Origin: JANYIP01 sp031394045
Lineage (GTDB): Bacteria; Actinomycetota; Actinomycetes; Prado026
Reading direction: 5' to 3'
Length of the DNA stretch: 13,626 nucleotides
Assembly: GCA_031394045.1 (NCBI GenBank)
Contig: JANMWN010000357.1
Coordinates: forward strand, 1 to 13,626
Positions 6,306-13,626 of the stretch are shown here, one piece after another. Each line of letters opens with the position of its first letter. Position 1 is the first letter of the stretch. The notes under the pieces were generated by a model, which was not told where the DNA came from, made no database searches, and saw nothing but the letters and a program-made list of their open reading frames with translations. The position numbers were made by a program, and so were the translations under genes.

Positions 6306-7352
6306 TCAGCTGGCCCGGTCCAACGCGACCCTCGACCGCTCCCCCCGCAGCGGGTGGCGCCGCCGAAGGTCGGCCGCAGCGGCGCTGGCCCGGTCGTACA
6401 GATGCTGGTCGATCACGTTGAGGCTGCGCAGCCGCTGCTCCTGCAGCGGGGTCAGCGCCACCAGGTCGGGGTCGTGGACCGAGACGTTGTCGCGGACCTC
6501 CTTGGTATGCGAGGGGACCCAGCCCATCGCCCGGCAGCTGGCGACGTACACCGCGTGGAGGTCATGGGTGACGCCCAGGACGGTGACATGGTCGAGCAGC
6601 CGGTCGAGCAGGTCCAGAGCTGCTTGCGGGTCCCGGCTGAGATCCCTGCCGGTGCCGCTGATGGCGTCCCTGCCGACCCGGCTGGCGCTGCCGATGGTGC
6701 CTGCGCCGACAGCGTCAAACATCAGCCGGACACGAGCCAGCAGCCACGAGCTCTGCCCGTTGGAGAGCACCGCGTCGGTGCTGCCGTCGATCCACTGGCC
6801 CATCGACTGCCACAGCAACGGATGGTGCCGGTCACCGGCCCGCATCGCCATGGCGCGGCGGTAGGTGTACCGGCTGCGCCACCAGGCCAGAGGCTCGCGG
6901 ACCAGCAACGCGGTGACCCAGTCCTCCCCCGGCAGCAGGTACAGCGGCTCGAGGAAGTTGTGGCCGACGAAGAGCTCGTACTGCGACAGCCCCCTGATGG
7001 AGGTGTCGGCCCACTGGTAGTCACCGGTGGACAGGAAGCGCCGCTCGACGGGTACGTGGTCCTGCAGCATCAGCCGCAGGGAGGTCCCACCGGTCTTGGG
7101 TACGTGCAGCAGGAGCAGCCGGCGCGACGGCGTCGCCTGGTCGGGCACCAGTCCGTGCCAGGACCGGTCCATGTGCAGCTGCTGGCGCCCCAGGCCCGGG
7201 AGCGGGTCGGTCGAGAACTGCTCGGTGAGCCGTGCCTCCCGGGCGCGACGCCGCGAGTCGGGGACGGTCCGCCTGAGCTGGGCCAGGAGCAGCGTGGGCT
7301 GGGCCAGGACCTGCAGGGACCCGCGCAGCAGATGGTGCAGCTCGGCGAGCAC
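6306..7352 (-). CDS. Sulfotransferase family 2-like protein
   Basis: A 348-residue cytoplasmic-type protein with no signal peptide or obvious membrane segment. The PAPS-binding 5'-phosphosulfate loop is LLLLHVPKTGGTSLRL (79-94), with K86 the expected catalytic/phosphate-binding lysine. The 3'-phosphate motif is LLVREPLAWWRSRYTY (149-164). A late NVIDQHLYDRA (312-322) resembles the 'N..D..LY..A' element of the Sulfotransfer_2 family. Such enzymes move sulfate from PAPS to sugars, lipids or small molecules; the acceptor is unknown. The GTG at 7352 was chosen because AGGG lies 8 bases upstream; the frame upstream of it is only a shadow of ilvE. It sits 74 bases after ilvE and just before the cimA leader. 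It has no evident role in amino-acid synthesis and looks like an insertion into that operon. Confidence 0.8.
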   Translation of the reverse strand: MLAELHHLLRGSLQVLAQPTLLLAQLRRTVPDSRRRAREARLTEQFSTDPLPGLGRQQLHMDRSWHGLVPDQATPSRRLLLLHVPKTGGTSLRLMLQDHVPVERRFLSTGDYQWADTSIRGLSQYELFVGHNFLEPLYLLPGEDWVTALLVREPLAWWRSRYTYRRAMAMRAGDRHHPLLWQSMGQWIDGSTDAVLSNGQSSWLLARVRLMFDAVGAGTIGSASRVGRDAISGTGRDLSRDPQAALDLLDRLLDHVTVLGVTHDLHAVYVASCRAMGWVPSHTKEVRDNVSVHDPDLVALTPLQEQRLRSLNVIDQHLYDRASAAAADLRRRHPLRGERSRVALDRAS

Positions 7353-7426
7353 GCCTGAAACCCTAGCCAGCCAGCCCGCCAACAGGTTGGCAACGCGCCC
7401 TGGGCACGCTGAGTTTCCTGCGAGGC

Positions 7427-8551
7427 TCAGCCGGCCGCTGTGCCCCCGGTGCCAGGCGTCGGACGCACCCAGCCGTGCCGGTCGGCGCTGACCCCGGTCT
7501 GGATGTCGAGCAGCGCCTGCCGCAGCCGCGCAGTCACCGGACCGGTGCCACCGTCGCCGATGGTCCACTCGTGGTCGGTCGACTTCACCGCCCCGACCGG
7601 CGTGATGACCGCCGCCGTGCCGCAGGCGAACACCTCGGTGATGTCGCCGGTGGCATTGCCCTCGCGCCAGTCGTCGACGCAGATGCGCGCGGTCGACGCG
7701 GCGTACCCGAGGTCGCCGGCCAGCGTCAGCAGGGAGTCGCGGGTCACCCCGGCCAGCAACGACCCGGTCAAGGTCGGCGTGACGATGGTGGCGGTGTCGC
7801 CGGAGCCGCGCACGAAGTAGAGGTTCATGCCGCCCATCTCCTCGACCCAGCGGTGCTCGCTGGAGTCGAGCCAGACCACCTGGTCGCAGCCCTTGTCTGC
7901 GGCCTGGGCCTGGGCGATCAACGAGGCGGCGTAGTTGCCGGCGCACTTGGCCTCACCGGTGCCACCGGGAGCAGCGCGGCTGTAGTCCTCGGAGAGCCAC
8001 ACCGTCACCGGCTTGAGACCGCGCGGGAAGTACGCCCCGGCCGGCGACGCGATCAGCACGAACAGGTACGAGCTGGACGGGCGAACGCCCAGGCCGACCT
8101 CGGTGGAGAACATGAACGGGCGCAGGTACAGGCTCTTCTCGGCGCCCGACGGCACCCAGTCCCGGTCCTGGAGCACCAGCGCCTCGACAGCGGCGAGGAA
8201 GAGCTCCTCCGGCAGCTCGGGCATCGCCAGCCGGTGGGCCGAACGCTGGAACCGCCTGGCGTTCTGCTCGGGACGGAACGTCGCGATGCTTTCGTCCGGC
8301 TGCCGGTAGGCCTTGAGACCCTCGAAGATCGCCTGGCCGTAGTGCAGGACCATGATCGCCGGGTCCATCGAGAGCGGCGCGTAGGGGACGAGCTGCGCGT
8401 CGTGCCAGCCCTGCCCGGCGTCCCACGCGACCGTGACCATGTGGTCAGTGAAGAACCGGCCGAAACCGGGCTCCGCGAGTCGCAACTCGCGCTCGGCAGC
8501 CGCCAGGGGCGAGCCGGTGGGCTTCAATGCGATCAGATCGGTGCCGGTCAT
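7427..8551 (-). CDS. ilvE: Branched-chain amino acid aminotransferase
   Basis: A 374-residue fold-type IV PLP enzyme, typical of the long (about 360-370 aa) actinobacterial IlvE. It performs the final transamination to Leu, Ile and Val with glutamate as donor. Visible signatures are MVLHYGQAIFEGLKAYR (67-83), the substrate/PLP segment YLRPFMFSTEVGLGV (142-156), the PLP lysine K202 in GEAKCAGNYAAS, the signature WVEEMGGMNLYFV (235-247) and GDITEVFACGTAAVITPVG (302-320). The ATG start lies 14 bases after the leuB stop, so co-transcription with leuB and serA is expected. Nothing unusual is seen in its active site. Confidence 0.96.
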   Translation of the reverse strand: MTGTDLIALKPTGSPLAAAERELRLAEPGFGRFFTDHMVTVAWDAGQGWHDAQLVPYAPLSMDPAIMVLHYGQAIFEGLKAYRQPDESIATFRPEQNARRFQRSAHRLAMPELPEELFLAAVEALVLQDRDWVPSGAEKSLYLRPFMFSTEVGLGVRPSSSYLFVLIASPAGAYFPRGLKPVTVWLSEDYSRAAPGGTGEAKCAGNYAASLIAQAQAADKGCDQVVWLDSSEHRWVEEMGGMNLYFVRGSGDTATIVTPTLTGSLLAGVTRDSLLTLAGDLGYAASTARICVDDWREGNATGDITEVFACGTAAVITPVGAVKSTDHEWTIGDGGTGPVTARLRQALLDIQTGVSADRHGWVRPTPGTGGTAAG

Positions 8552-8565
8552 GGATGCAACGTTAG

Positions 8566-9639
8566 TCAGCCCGCGACGGTGCTGGCGAGTGCGTCTCCTA
8601 TCGCGGACGTGCTGCGTTCGCCGGCGGAGCCGCGGGTGAGCAGGTCGGCGGCCACCGCGGCATCCACCCGGCGGGAGGCGTCGGTGTGGCCCAGGTGGTC
8701 GAGCAGCATCGCCACCGACAGGACCGTCGCGGTGGGATCGGCCTTGCCCTGCCCGGCGATGTCGGGCGCCGACCCGTGCACCGGCTCGAACATGCTCGGG
8801 TTGGTACGGCTGACGTCGAGGTTGCCGCTGGCCGCCAGTCCGATGCCTCCCGCGATGGCGGCACCGATGTCGGTGATGATGTCGCCGAAGAGATTGTCGG
8901 TGACCACGACGTCGAAGCGCTGGGGTGCCGTGATGAAGAACATCGCGGCCGCGTCGACGTGGACGTAGTCGGTGCGTACGTCGGGGAAGTCGACGGCGAC
9001 AGCGGCGACGGTACGGGTCCAGAGGTCACCCGCGTGCGTCAGCACGTTGTTCTTGTGCACCAGGGTCAGCAGCCGACGGGGCCGCGCCTGCGCGCGGGCG
9101 AACGCGTCACGGACCACGCGCTCGACGCCGAACCGGGTGTTGAGGCTCTCCTCGGTCGCGACCTCGTGCGGCGTGCCCTTGCGCAGGAACCCGCCGGACC
9201 CGGCGTACGGACCCTCGGTGCCCTCGCGGACCACGACCATGTCGATGTCGCCGGGCTTGACGCCGGCCAGCGGGGTGGCGACGCCAGGCAGGAGGCGTAC
9301 CGGGCGCAGGTTGACGTGGTGGTCCAGCTCGAACCGCAGCCGCAGGAGCAGCCCGCGCTCGAGCACGCCGCTGGGAACGGTCGGGTCGCCGACCGCGCCG
9401 AGCAGGATCGCGTCGTGCCCGCGCAGCTCGGACAGGACGGTGTCGGGCAAGGTCTCGCCGGTGGCGTGCCAGCGCCGTGCGCCGAGGTCGTAGTCGGTGG
9501 TCTCGACGGAAAGGCCCGCGGTCGGCGCCACCGCGGTCAAGACCTTGAGACCCTCGGCCACCACCTCGGGACCGATCCCGTCGCCGGCCACCACAGCCAG
9601 CCGGAGCGCCCGCGTCGGTACAGCCACGTCGGCAGCCAT
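8566..9639 (-). CDS. leuB: 3-isopropylmalate dehydrogenase
   Basis: A 357-residue NAD-dependent beta-decarboxylating dehydrogenase. It oxidises 3-isopropylmalate in leucine synthesis and, in organisms with CimA, also 3-methylmalate on the way to 2-oxobutyrate and isoleucine. Motifs are AVVAGDGIGPEVVAEG (15-30), the substrate arginines in LRLRFELDHHVNLRPVR (99-115), VVREGTEGPYAG (136-147), catalytic Lys in LVHKNNVL (193-200), the metal-binding aspartates in TDNLFGDIITD (247-257) and the NAD-binding HGSAPDIAGQGKADP (288-302). The ATG at 9639 lies five bases after the serA stop, with GAGG inside the end of serA. The same frame stays open far upstream only because of GC bias. Confidence 0.96.
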   Translation of the reverse strand: MAADVAVPTRALRLAVVAGDGIGPEVVAEGLKVLTAVAPTAGLSVETTDYDLGARRWHATGETLPDTVLSELRGHDAILLGAVGDPTVPSGVLERGLLLRLRFELDHHVNLRPVRLLPGVATPLAGVKPGDIDMVVVREGTEGPYAGSGGFLRKGTPHEVATEESLNTRFGVERVVRDAFARAQARPRRLLTLVHKNNVLTHAGDLWTRTVAAVAVDFPDVRTDYVHVDAAAMFFITAPQRFDVVVTDNLFGDIITDIGAAIAGGIGLAASGNLDVSRTNPSMFEPVHGSAPDIAGQGKADPTATVLSVAMLLDHLGHTDASRRVDAAVAADLLTRGSAGERSTSAIGDALASTVAG

Positions 9640-9644
9640 GCCGC

Positions 9645-11234
9645 TCAGGCCTCGAGGTCGACGGCGCGACCGGAGTGGGCGCCGATGGCCTGGACGATCC
9701 CGGCCATGGTGGGCGCGGGCACCGCCGAGTCGACGGTGAGCGCCATCAGTGCGTGGCCACCACGCTCGTCCCGGCTGACCTGCATCCCGCCGATGTTGAC
9801 GCCCGCGTCGCCGAGCAGCTGCCCGACCGCCCCGACGACGCCGGGTCGGTCGTGGTACCGGAAGAAGGCCATGTGCTCGGTCGGGACGAGGTCGACGTCG
9901 AACCCGTTGACCTCGACCAGCTTCTCGACCCGCTTGGGACCGACCAGCGTGCCGGAGACCGACACGACCTCGCCGGTGGCCATGGTGCCGCGCACCGTCA
10001 CGAGGTTGCGGTGGTCGGGGCTCTCCTCGCTCGTGGTCAGCGCGACCTCGACGCCGCGCTCCTTGGCCAGCAGTGGGGCGTTGACGTAAGAGACGGACTC
10101 CTCGACGACGTCGCAGAACACGCCCTTCAGCGCGGCCAGCTCGAGCACCGACACGTCGAAGGCCGCGATCTCGCCACGCACCTCGACGTCGATGCGTACG
10201 GCGACACCGCCGGCCAGGGCCGAGAAGATCCGGCCGAGGCGCTCGGCGAGCGGCAGCCCGGGCTTGACGTCCTCGGCGATGACCCCGCCCTGGACGTTGA
10301 CCGCGTCGGGCACGAGCTCGCCGGCCAGGGCCAGGCGTACCGAGCGGGCCACCGAGATGCCCGCCTTCTCCTGTGCCTCGTCGGTGCTCGCCCCGAGGTG
10401 CGGCACGGCGACGACCTGCTCGAACGCGAACAGCGGGCTGTCCGTGCACGGCTCCTTGGCATAGACGTCGAGCCCGGCGCCGGCCACCCGACCGTCCTCG
10501 AGGGCACGGGCGAGCGCGGCCTCGTCGACGATGCCGCCGCGCGCGGCGTTGATGATGCGCACGGTCGGCTTGACCTTGTGCAGGGCGTCGTCGCCGATCA
10601 GGCCGACCGTCTCGCTGGTCTTGGGCAGGTGCACGGTGATGAAGTCGGCCTCGGCGAGCAGCTCGTCCAGACTCACCAGACGGACGCCGATCTGAGCCGC
10701 GCGCGAGGGCTGGACGTAGGGGTCGTACGCGATCAGGCGCATGCCGAACGCCGACAACCGCTGGGCCACGAGCACGCCGATACGGCCGAGGCCGACGACG
10801 CCGAGCACCTTGTCCTGCAGCTCGACGCCGGAGTACTTGGACCGCTTCCAGGCGCCGCCCTTGAGCGCGGCACTGGCGGGGGCGATGTTGCGCGCCGACG
10901 CGATCAGCAGCCCGATCGCAAGCTCGGCGGCGCTGACGATGTTGGACTGGGGGGCGTTCACGACCATCACGCCGGCCTGGGTGGCGGCCGCGACGTCGAC
11001 GTTGTCGAGCCCGACGCCGGCCCGCGCGACGACCTTGAGCCGCTTGGCCACTGCGAGCGCCTCGGCGTCGATCTGGGTCGCGCTGCGGATCAGGACCGCG
11101 TCCACGTCGACGAGCGCCGGGAGCAGCTCGCCGCGGTCGGCTCCGTCGCAGTAGCGCACCTCGAAGTCGGGCCCGAGGGCCTCGACTGTCGCGGGCGAGA
11201 GCTCCTCCGCGATCAGGACGATGGGCTTGGTCAC
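9645..11234 (-). CDS. serA: D-3-phosphoglycerate dehydrogenase
   Basis: A 529-residue long-form PGDH of the mycobacterial type. It oxidises 3-phosphoglycerate with NAD+ in the first step of serine synthesis. The substrate/NAD domains occupy about 1-310: the Rossmann motif GVVGLGRIG (145-153), catalytic R232 in NAARGGIVDE, E261 in AKEP and H279 in PHLGAST. An allosteric substrate-binding domain follows (about 315-445), then a C-terminal ACT domain (HMAFFRYHDRPGVVGAVGQL, from about 454), which mediates feedback control by serine. The GTG at 11234 was chosen because the protein then begins KPIVLIAEELSPATVEAL as in the family and GGAG lies 9 bases upstream; the frame open to 11345 would add an atypical leader. 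First gene of the minus-strand series, with a striking operator-like palindrome upstream. Confidence 0.95.
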   Translation of the reverse strand: MTKPIVLIAEELSPATVEALGPDFEVRYCDGADRGELLPALVDVDAVLIRSATQIDAEALAVAKRLKVVARAGVGLDNVDVAAATQAGVMVVNAPQSNIVSAAELAIGLLIASARNIAPASAALKGGAWKRSKYSGVELQDKVLGVVGLGRIGVLVAQRLSAFGMRLIAYDPYVQPSRAAQIGVRLVSLDELLAEADFITVHLPKTSETVGLIGDDALHKVKPTVRIINAARGGIVDEAALARALEDGRVAGAGLDVYAKEPCTDSPLFAFEQVVAVPHLGASTDEAQEKAGISVARSVRLALAGELVPDAVNVQGGVIAEDVKPGLPLAERLGRIFSALAGGVAVRIDVEVRGEIAAFDVSVLELAALKGVFCDVVEESVSYVNAPLLAKERGVEVALTTSEESPDHRNLVTVRGTMATGEVVSVSGTLVGPKRVEKLVEVNGFDVDLVPTEHMAFFRYHDRPGVVGAVGQLLGDAGVNIGGMQVSRDERGGHALMALTVDSAVPAPTMAGIVQAIGAHSGRAVDLEA

Positions 11235-11317
11235 GGAGCCACTCCGGGTGATCGGGGCCGCACGTTCGGTGGGCCGGACAGCGCAAGAGCCGGGCAGGGC
11301 CAAGAGTACCGAGCACC

Positions 11318-11335
11318 TTGTGAAGCCCTTCACAA
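11318..11335. promoter_or_regulatory. Perfect Rex/CRP-type operator palindrome upstream of serA
   Basis: TTGTGAAGCCCTTCACAA has two 8-base arms that are exact inverted copies around CC. It fits the Rex (NADH-sensing repressor) consensus TTGTGAA-N4-TTCACAA exactly and also the CRP-type TGTGA-N6-TCACA. It lies 84 bases before the serA start and 182 bases before the divergent gene at 11518. The rest of the 11235-11517 gap shows no gene. No convincing -35/-10 pair could be fixed for either direction. Confidence 0.65.
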
Positions 11336-11517
11336 CGTCCGACATGCGGACGCCCGCGGGACGGGAGTGACTCGTGCCCGAAATGCCGGAATAGTCCCTC
11401 GGCCGAACAGTCGAACTTGCGCGCCGACCGGTTCATGATCCACCAGCGCGCCCCTGGGCCCGTTTGAGCCGTCCTAGCCTTCGGTCAACACAAGTCTGGT
11501 CGAGGGGACCCGCTGTC

Positions 11518-13626
11518 ATGCTGTGCAAGAAGAAGGCCGTGGCCAGTGCCGTCACCGCGGCCCTGACAGCCTCGCTGCTGGCTGCGGTCACGGTCGGGGC
11601 CGTCACGCCGGCGCACGCTGACGTCGATGCGCAGCACGGCACCGTGTCCGTCCGCCCGAGCGACCAGACCGTCTCGTTCGTCGACGGCGTCGTCTACAGC
11701 ATCGCCCAGGTGGGTAGCAAGGTCTTCGTCGGCGGCACCTTCACCCAGGTCGGCCCCGGCATCCGCGGCGCGGCCGGTGTCGTCAACCTGGCCGGCAGCA
11801 CCTTCGGCTCCTCGTTCCCCGACATCGCCGGCGCGGTCTACTCCGCTGCCTCCGACGGCGCCGGCGGCTTCTACCTGGCTGGGGACTTCCCGACCGTCGG
11901 CGGCCAGGCACGCTCTGACCTCGCGTACATCGACAGCACCGGCACCCTGACCGCGTGGGCGCCCGCAGCCGACGGTGCGGTCCGCTCGATCGCGGTCGGC
12001 GCCGACGGCATCTACGTCGGCGGTGACTTCACCACCATCGGCGGCGTCTCCGCCGCTGGCCTCGCCAAGCTCGACGCGACCACCGGTGCGGTGCTCTGGA
12101 ACGGCCAGGTCGCGGGCGGTGGCGTACGTTCGATCGCCCTCTCCGGAGACGGCAGCATGGTCTATGCGGGTGGCCTGTTCACCACCATCGGCGGAGCAGC
12201 CCGCACCCGAATCGGCGCGGTGTCGGCCGCGACCGGCGCCGTGGACACGACCTTCCTCCCCGGCACCGCTAACCAGAGCGTGTACACGGTCGGCGTCCAG
12301 GGCGGCTCGGTGTGGCTCGGCGGCGACTTCACCAAGGTCACCGGCGTGACCCGTAACCGGCTCGCCAAGGTGGACGGCACGACTGGGGCCCTCGACCCCC
12401 TGACCGTCTCGGTCAACGGCCGCGTCAACACTCTGCTGGTCGACAGCGTCTCCGGCAACGTCTACCTCGGCGGCGCCTTCAGCACCGTGGGCGGGTTGGC
12501 GCGCGCGCACCTGTCCGCCGTCAACGGCACCAGCAGCGCGGTCGGTGCGCTCACGCTCCCCACCATCAAGGGGGACGTGCTCGGCATCGCCCTCGACGGC
12601 ACCACCGGTCTGCACGTCACCGGGAACTTCTCGCTCAACCCCGAGAAGACCGCGCCTGCTGTCCTTGCACGGGTCGACATCGCCACCAGCGCCGTGACCT
12701 CCGTCGTCCCGTACCAGCAGACCCCGAAGTCCCTGGCGCGGGCGCCCAAGACCGGCACCAGCGGCGGCATCGCGCTGGTCCGTTCGGGCGGGTCGCTCCT
12801 GGTCGCAGGTGACTTCTCCGACTACGGCCTGGTCGGCCGCAACCACCTCGCTGCGTACGACCTCGCGACCGGCGCGCTCGACCTCGGCTTCGATCCGGCG
12901 CCCGACGGCGCGAACGTCCACTCGATCAAAGGCAGCGGAGACGGCCAGTCCGTCTTCGTCGGCGGCGAGTTCAACTCGATCGGCGGCCTCACCCGCAACA
13001 ACCTCGCCAAGCTGGCCGCGACCAGCGGGGCGGTCGATCCGACCTTCAACCCCAACCCCGACTCGTACATCAAGGACATGGCCGTCAAGATCGACGGCAG
13101 CGCGCTCTACGTCGGGGGCAACTTCCAGAACATCGCCGGCCAGGGCAGCCTGTTCCTCGCCGGCCTGAACCCCGTCACCGGTGCCATGCTGCCGGACTTC
13201 AGCCTGCCACTGGCCGGTCCGACCAACGACAAGTCCGAGGGCGGCACCAGGGCGCTCGCGCTCTCGCCCGACCAGACCAGGCTGATGGTGATCGGCAACT
13301 TCAGCCAGATCGGCGGCCTCGACCGGCCGCTCGTGGCCCAGGTCGATGTCTCCCAGCACCCAGCCGTCGTCACGTCGTGGCGCACCGAGGTCTACAACCA
13401 GGCCTGTGCGCGCGGCCGCGTCGGCTGGATGCGTGACGTCGACATCTCGCCGGACGGCTCGACCGCGTACATCGTGAGCTCCGGGCACATCTACTACCCC
13501 GCGTGCGACACCGTCAACGCGTTCCCGATGGCCGCGCCCGGCCCGGACGTACGCCCGCTGTGGAGCACGAAGATCGGTGACACCATCGAGGCCGTCGCCT
13601 CGACCGGGGACGCCATCTACATCGGC
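11518..13626 (+). CDS. Secreted delta-60 repeat (DUF5122) beta-propeller-like protein, 3'-truncated by window
   Basis: 703 codons are open from ATG 11518 to the window edge; no stop is reached. GAGGGG lies 10 bases upstream. A Sec signal peptide is clear: MLCKKK, a hydrophobic Ala/Val/Leu stretch, then PAHA with probable cleavage after A34. The rest is about eleven copies of a roughly 50-residue unit of the form 'xxVGGxFTxIGGxxRxxLAxLDxxTGAVDxxF', with the VGG.F core near residues 71, 120, 168, 217, 268, 317, 366, 429, 481, 532 and 592. This is the delta-60/DUF5122 repeat, expected to build beta-propeller blades. Two cysteines near 630 and 662 may pair. Such exported proteins often carry further C-terminal modules (PKD, lectin or glycan-binding), but that part is outside the window. 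Function unknown; a surface or extracellular binding role is a guess. It is transcribed divergently from serA. Confidence 0.9.
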   Translation, partial: MLCKKKAVASAVTAALTASLLAAVTVGAVTPAHADVDAQHGTVSVRPSDQTVSFVDGVVYSIAQVGSKVFVGGTFTQVGPGIRGAAGVVNLAGSTFGSSFPDIAGAVYSAASDGAGGFYLAGDFPTVGGQARSDLAYIDSTGTLTAWAPAADGAVRSIAVGADGIYVGGDFTTIGGVSAAGLAKLDATTGAVLWNGQVAGGGVRSIALSGDGSMVYAGGLFTTIGGAARTRIGAVSAATGAVDTTFLPGTANQSVYTVGVQGGSVWLGGDFTKVTGVTRNRLAKVDGTTGALDPLTVSVNGRVNTLLVDSVSGNVYLGGAFSTVGGLARAHLSAVNGTSSAVGALTLPTIKGDVLGIALDGTTGLHVTGNFSLNPEKTAPAVLARVDIATSAVTSVVPYQQTPKSLARAPKTGTSGGIALVRSGGSLLVAGDFSDYGLVGRNHLAAYDLATGALDLGFDPAPDGANVHSIKGSGDGQSVFVGGEFNSIGGLTRNNLAKLAATSGAVDPTFNPNPDSYIKDMAVKIDGSALYVGGNFQNIAGQGSLFLAGLNPVTGAMLPDFSLPLAGPTNDKSEGGTRALALSPDQTRLMVIGNFSQIGGLDRPLVAQVDVSQHPAVVTSWRTEVYNQACARGRVGWMRDVDISPDGSTAYIVSSGHIYYPACDTVNAFPMAAPGPDVRPLWSTKIGDTIEAVASTGDAIYIG

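Noticed and set aside
7353..7426. Small hairpin GCCAA-CCTG-TTGGC and a GGCT triple repeat between ilvE and the sulfotransferase
   Set aside because: The stem has only five pairs and no T-run follows. It is not enough for a terminator or a regulatory call.
9640..11436. The leuB reading frame stays open upstream for about 600 more codons, as if a 956-residue protein
   Set aside because: This part lies in an alternative frame of serA, has Arg/Gly/Pro-rich low-complexity content, and leuB has a clear ATG with a ribosome binding site at 9639. It is a GC-bias artefact.
11485..13488. A 667-codon open frame antisense to the delta-60 protein
   Set aside because: The plus strand has a signal peptide, regular repeats and a ribosome binding site. 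The antisense frame is its codon-bias shadow, rich in Asp, Gly, Val and Arg.
1..13626. CRISPR arrays, insertion-sequence ends, rRNA, toxin-antitoxin or phage-defence genes
   Set aside because: No regularly spaced direct repeats, transposase, integrase or defence-type domains were seen on either strand.

Overview
This is GC-rich (about 70%) DNA from an actinobacterium. The codon use, the gene order serA-leuB-ilvE-cimA-FAH-gltX and the large secreted delta-60 repeat protein suggest something like Nocardioides or another Propionibacteriales member. That placement is inferred from sequence style, not from a database match.

Layout. Positions 1-97 (minus) are the start of a gene whose N-terminus resembles class III adenylyl/guanylyl cyclase proteins, with a perfect palindrome just upstream. 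Positions 340-1690 hold gene debris: an ATP-grasp enzyme on the minus strand broken by about four frame changes, an unidentified acidic C-terminal fragment, and an internal piece of a CPA1 (NhaP-type) Na+/H+ antiporter on the plus strand with one frameshift. Positions 1849-2102 hold tRNA-Gln(CTG) and tRNA-Glu(CTC), one base apart, with their own promoter and a strong terminator. Positions 2182-11234 are one long minus-strand series: serA, leuB, ilvE, a sulfotransferase, cimA, an FAH-family hydrolase and gltX. From 11518 to the right edge runs a divergent, secreted beta-propeller-like protein that is cut by the window end.

How the genes fit together. SerA opens serine synthesis. CimA makes citramalate from pyruvate and acetyl-CoA. 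LeuB acts in both the leucine and the citramalate-isoleucine routes. IlvE does the final transamination to Leu, Ile and Val. GltX charges tRNA-Glu and, in organisms lacking GlnRS, also tRNA-Gln. Both of its substrate tRNAs lie directly downstream.

The most interesting signals are regulatory and lie outside the long open frames. (1) A 17-codon leader peptide ending in Thr-Ile-Ser-Leu-Ile-Ile, with a Shine-Dalgarno sequence, is followed by two hairpins. The second hairpin looks like an intrinsic terminator, directly upstream of cimA: a candidate isoleucine-responsive attenuator. (2) A perfect TTGTGAA-N4-TTCACAA palindrome upstream of serA matches the Rex consensus and also fits a CRP-type site. 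(3) The palindromic hexamer CGTACG is strongly over-represented, driven by a fixed choice of codon pairs. The sulfotransferase inside the amino-acid operon is an unexpected insertion.
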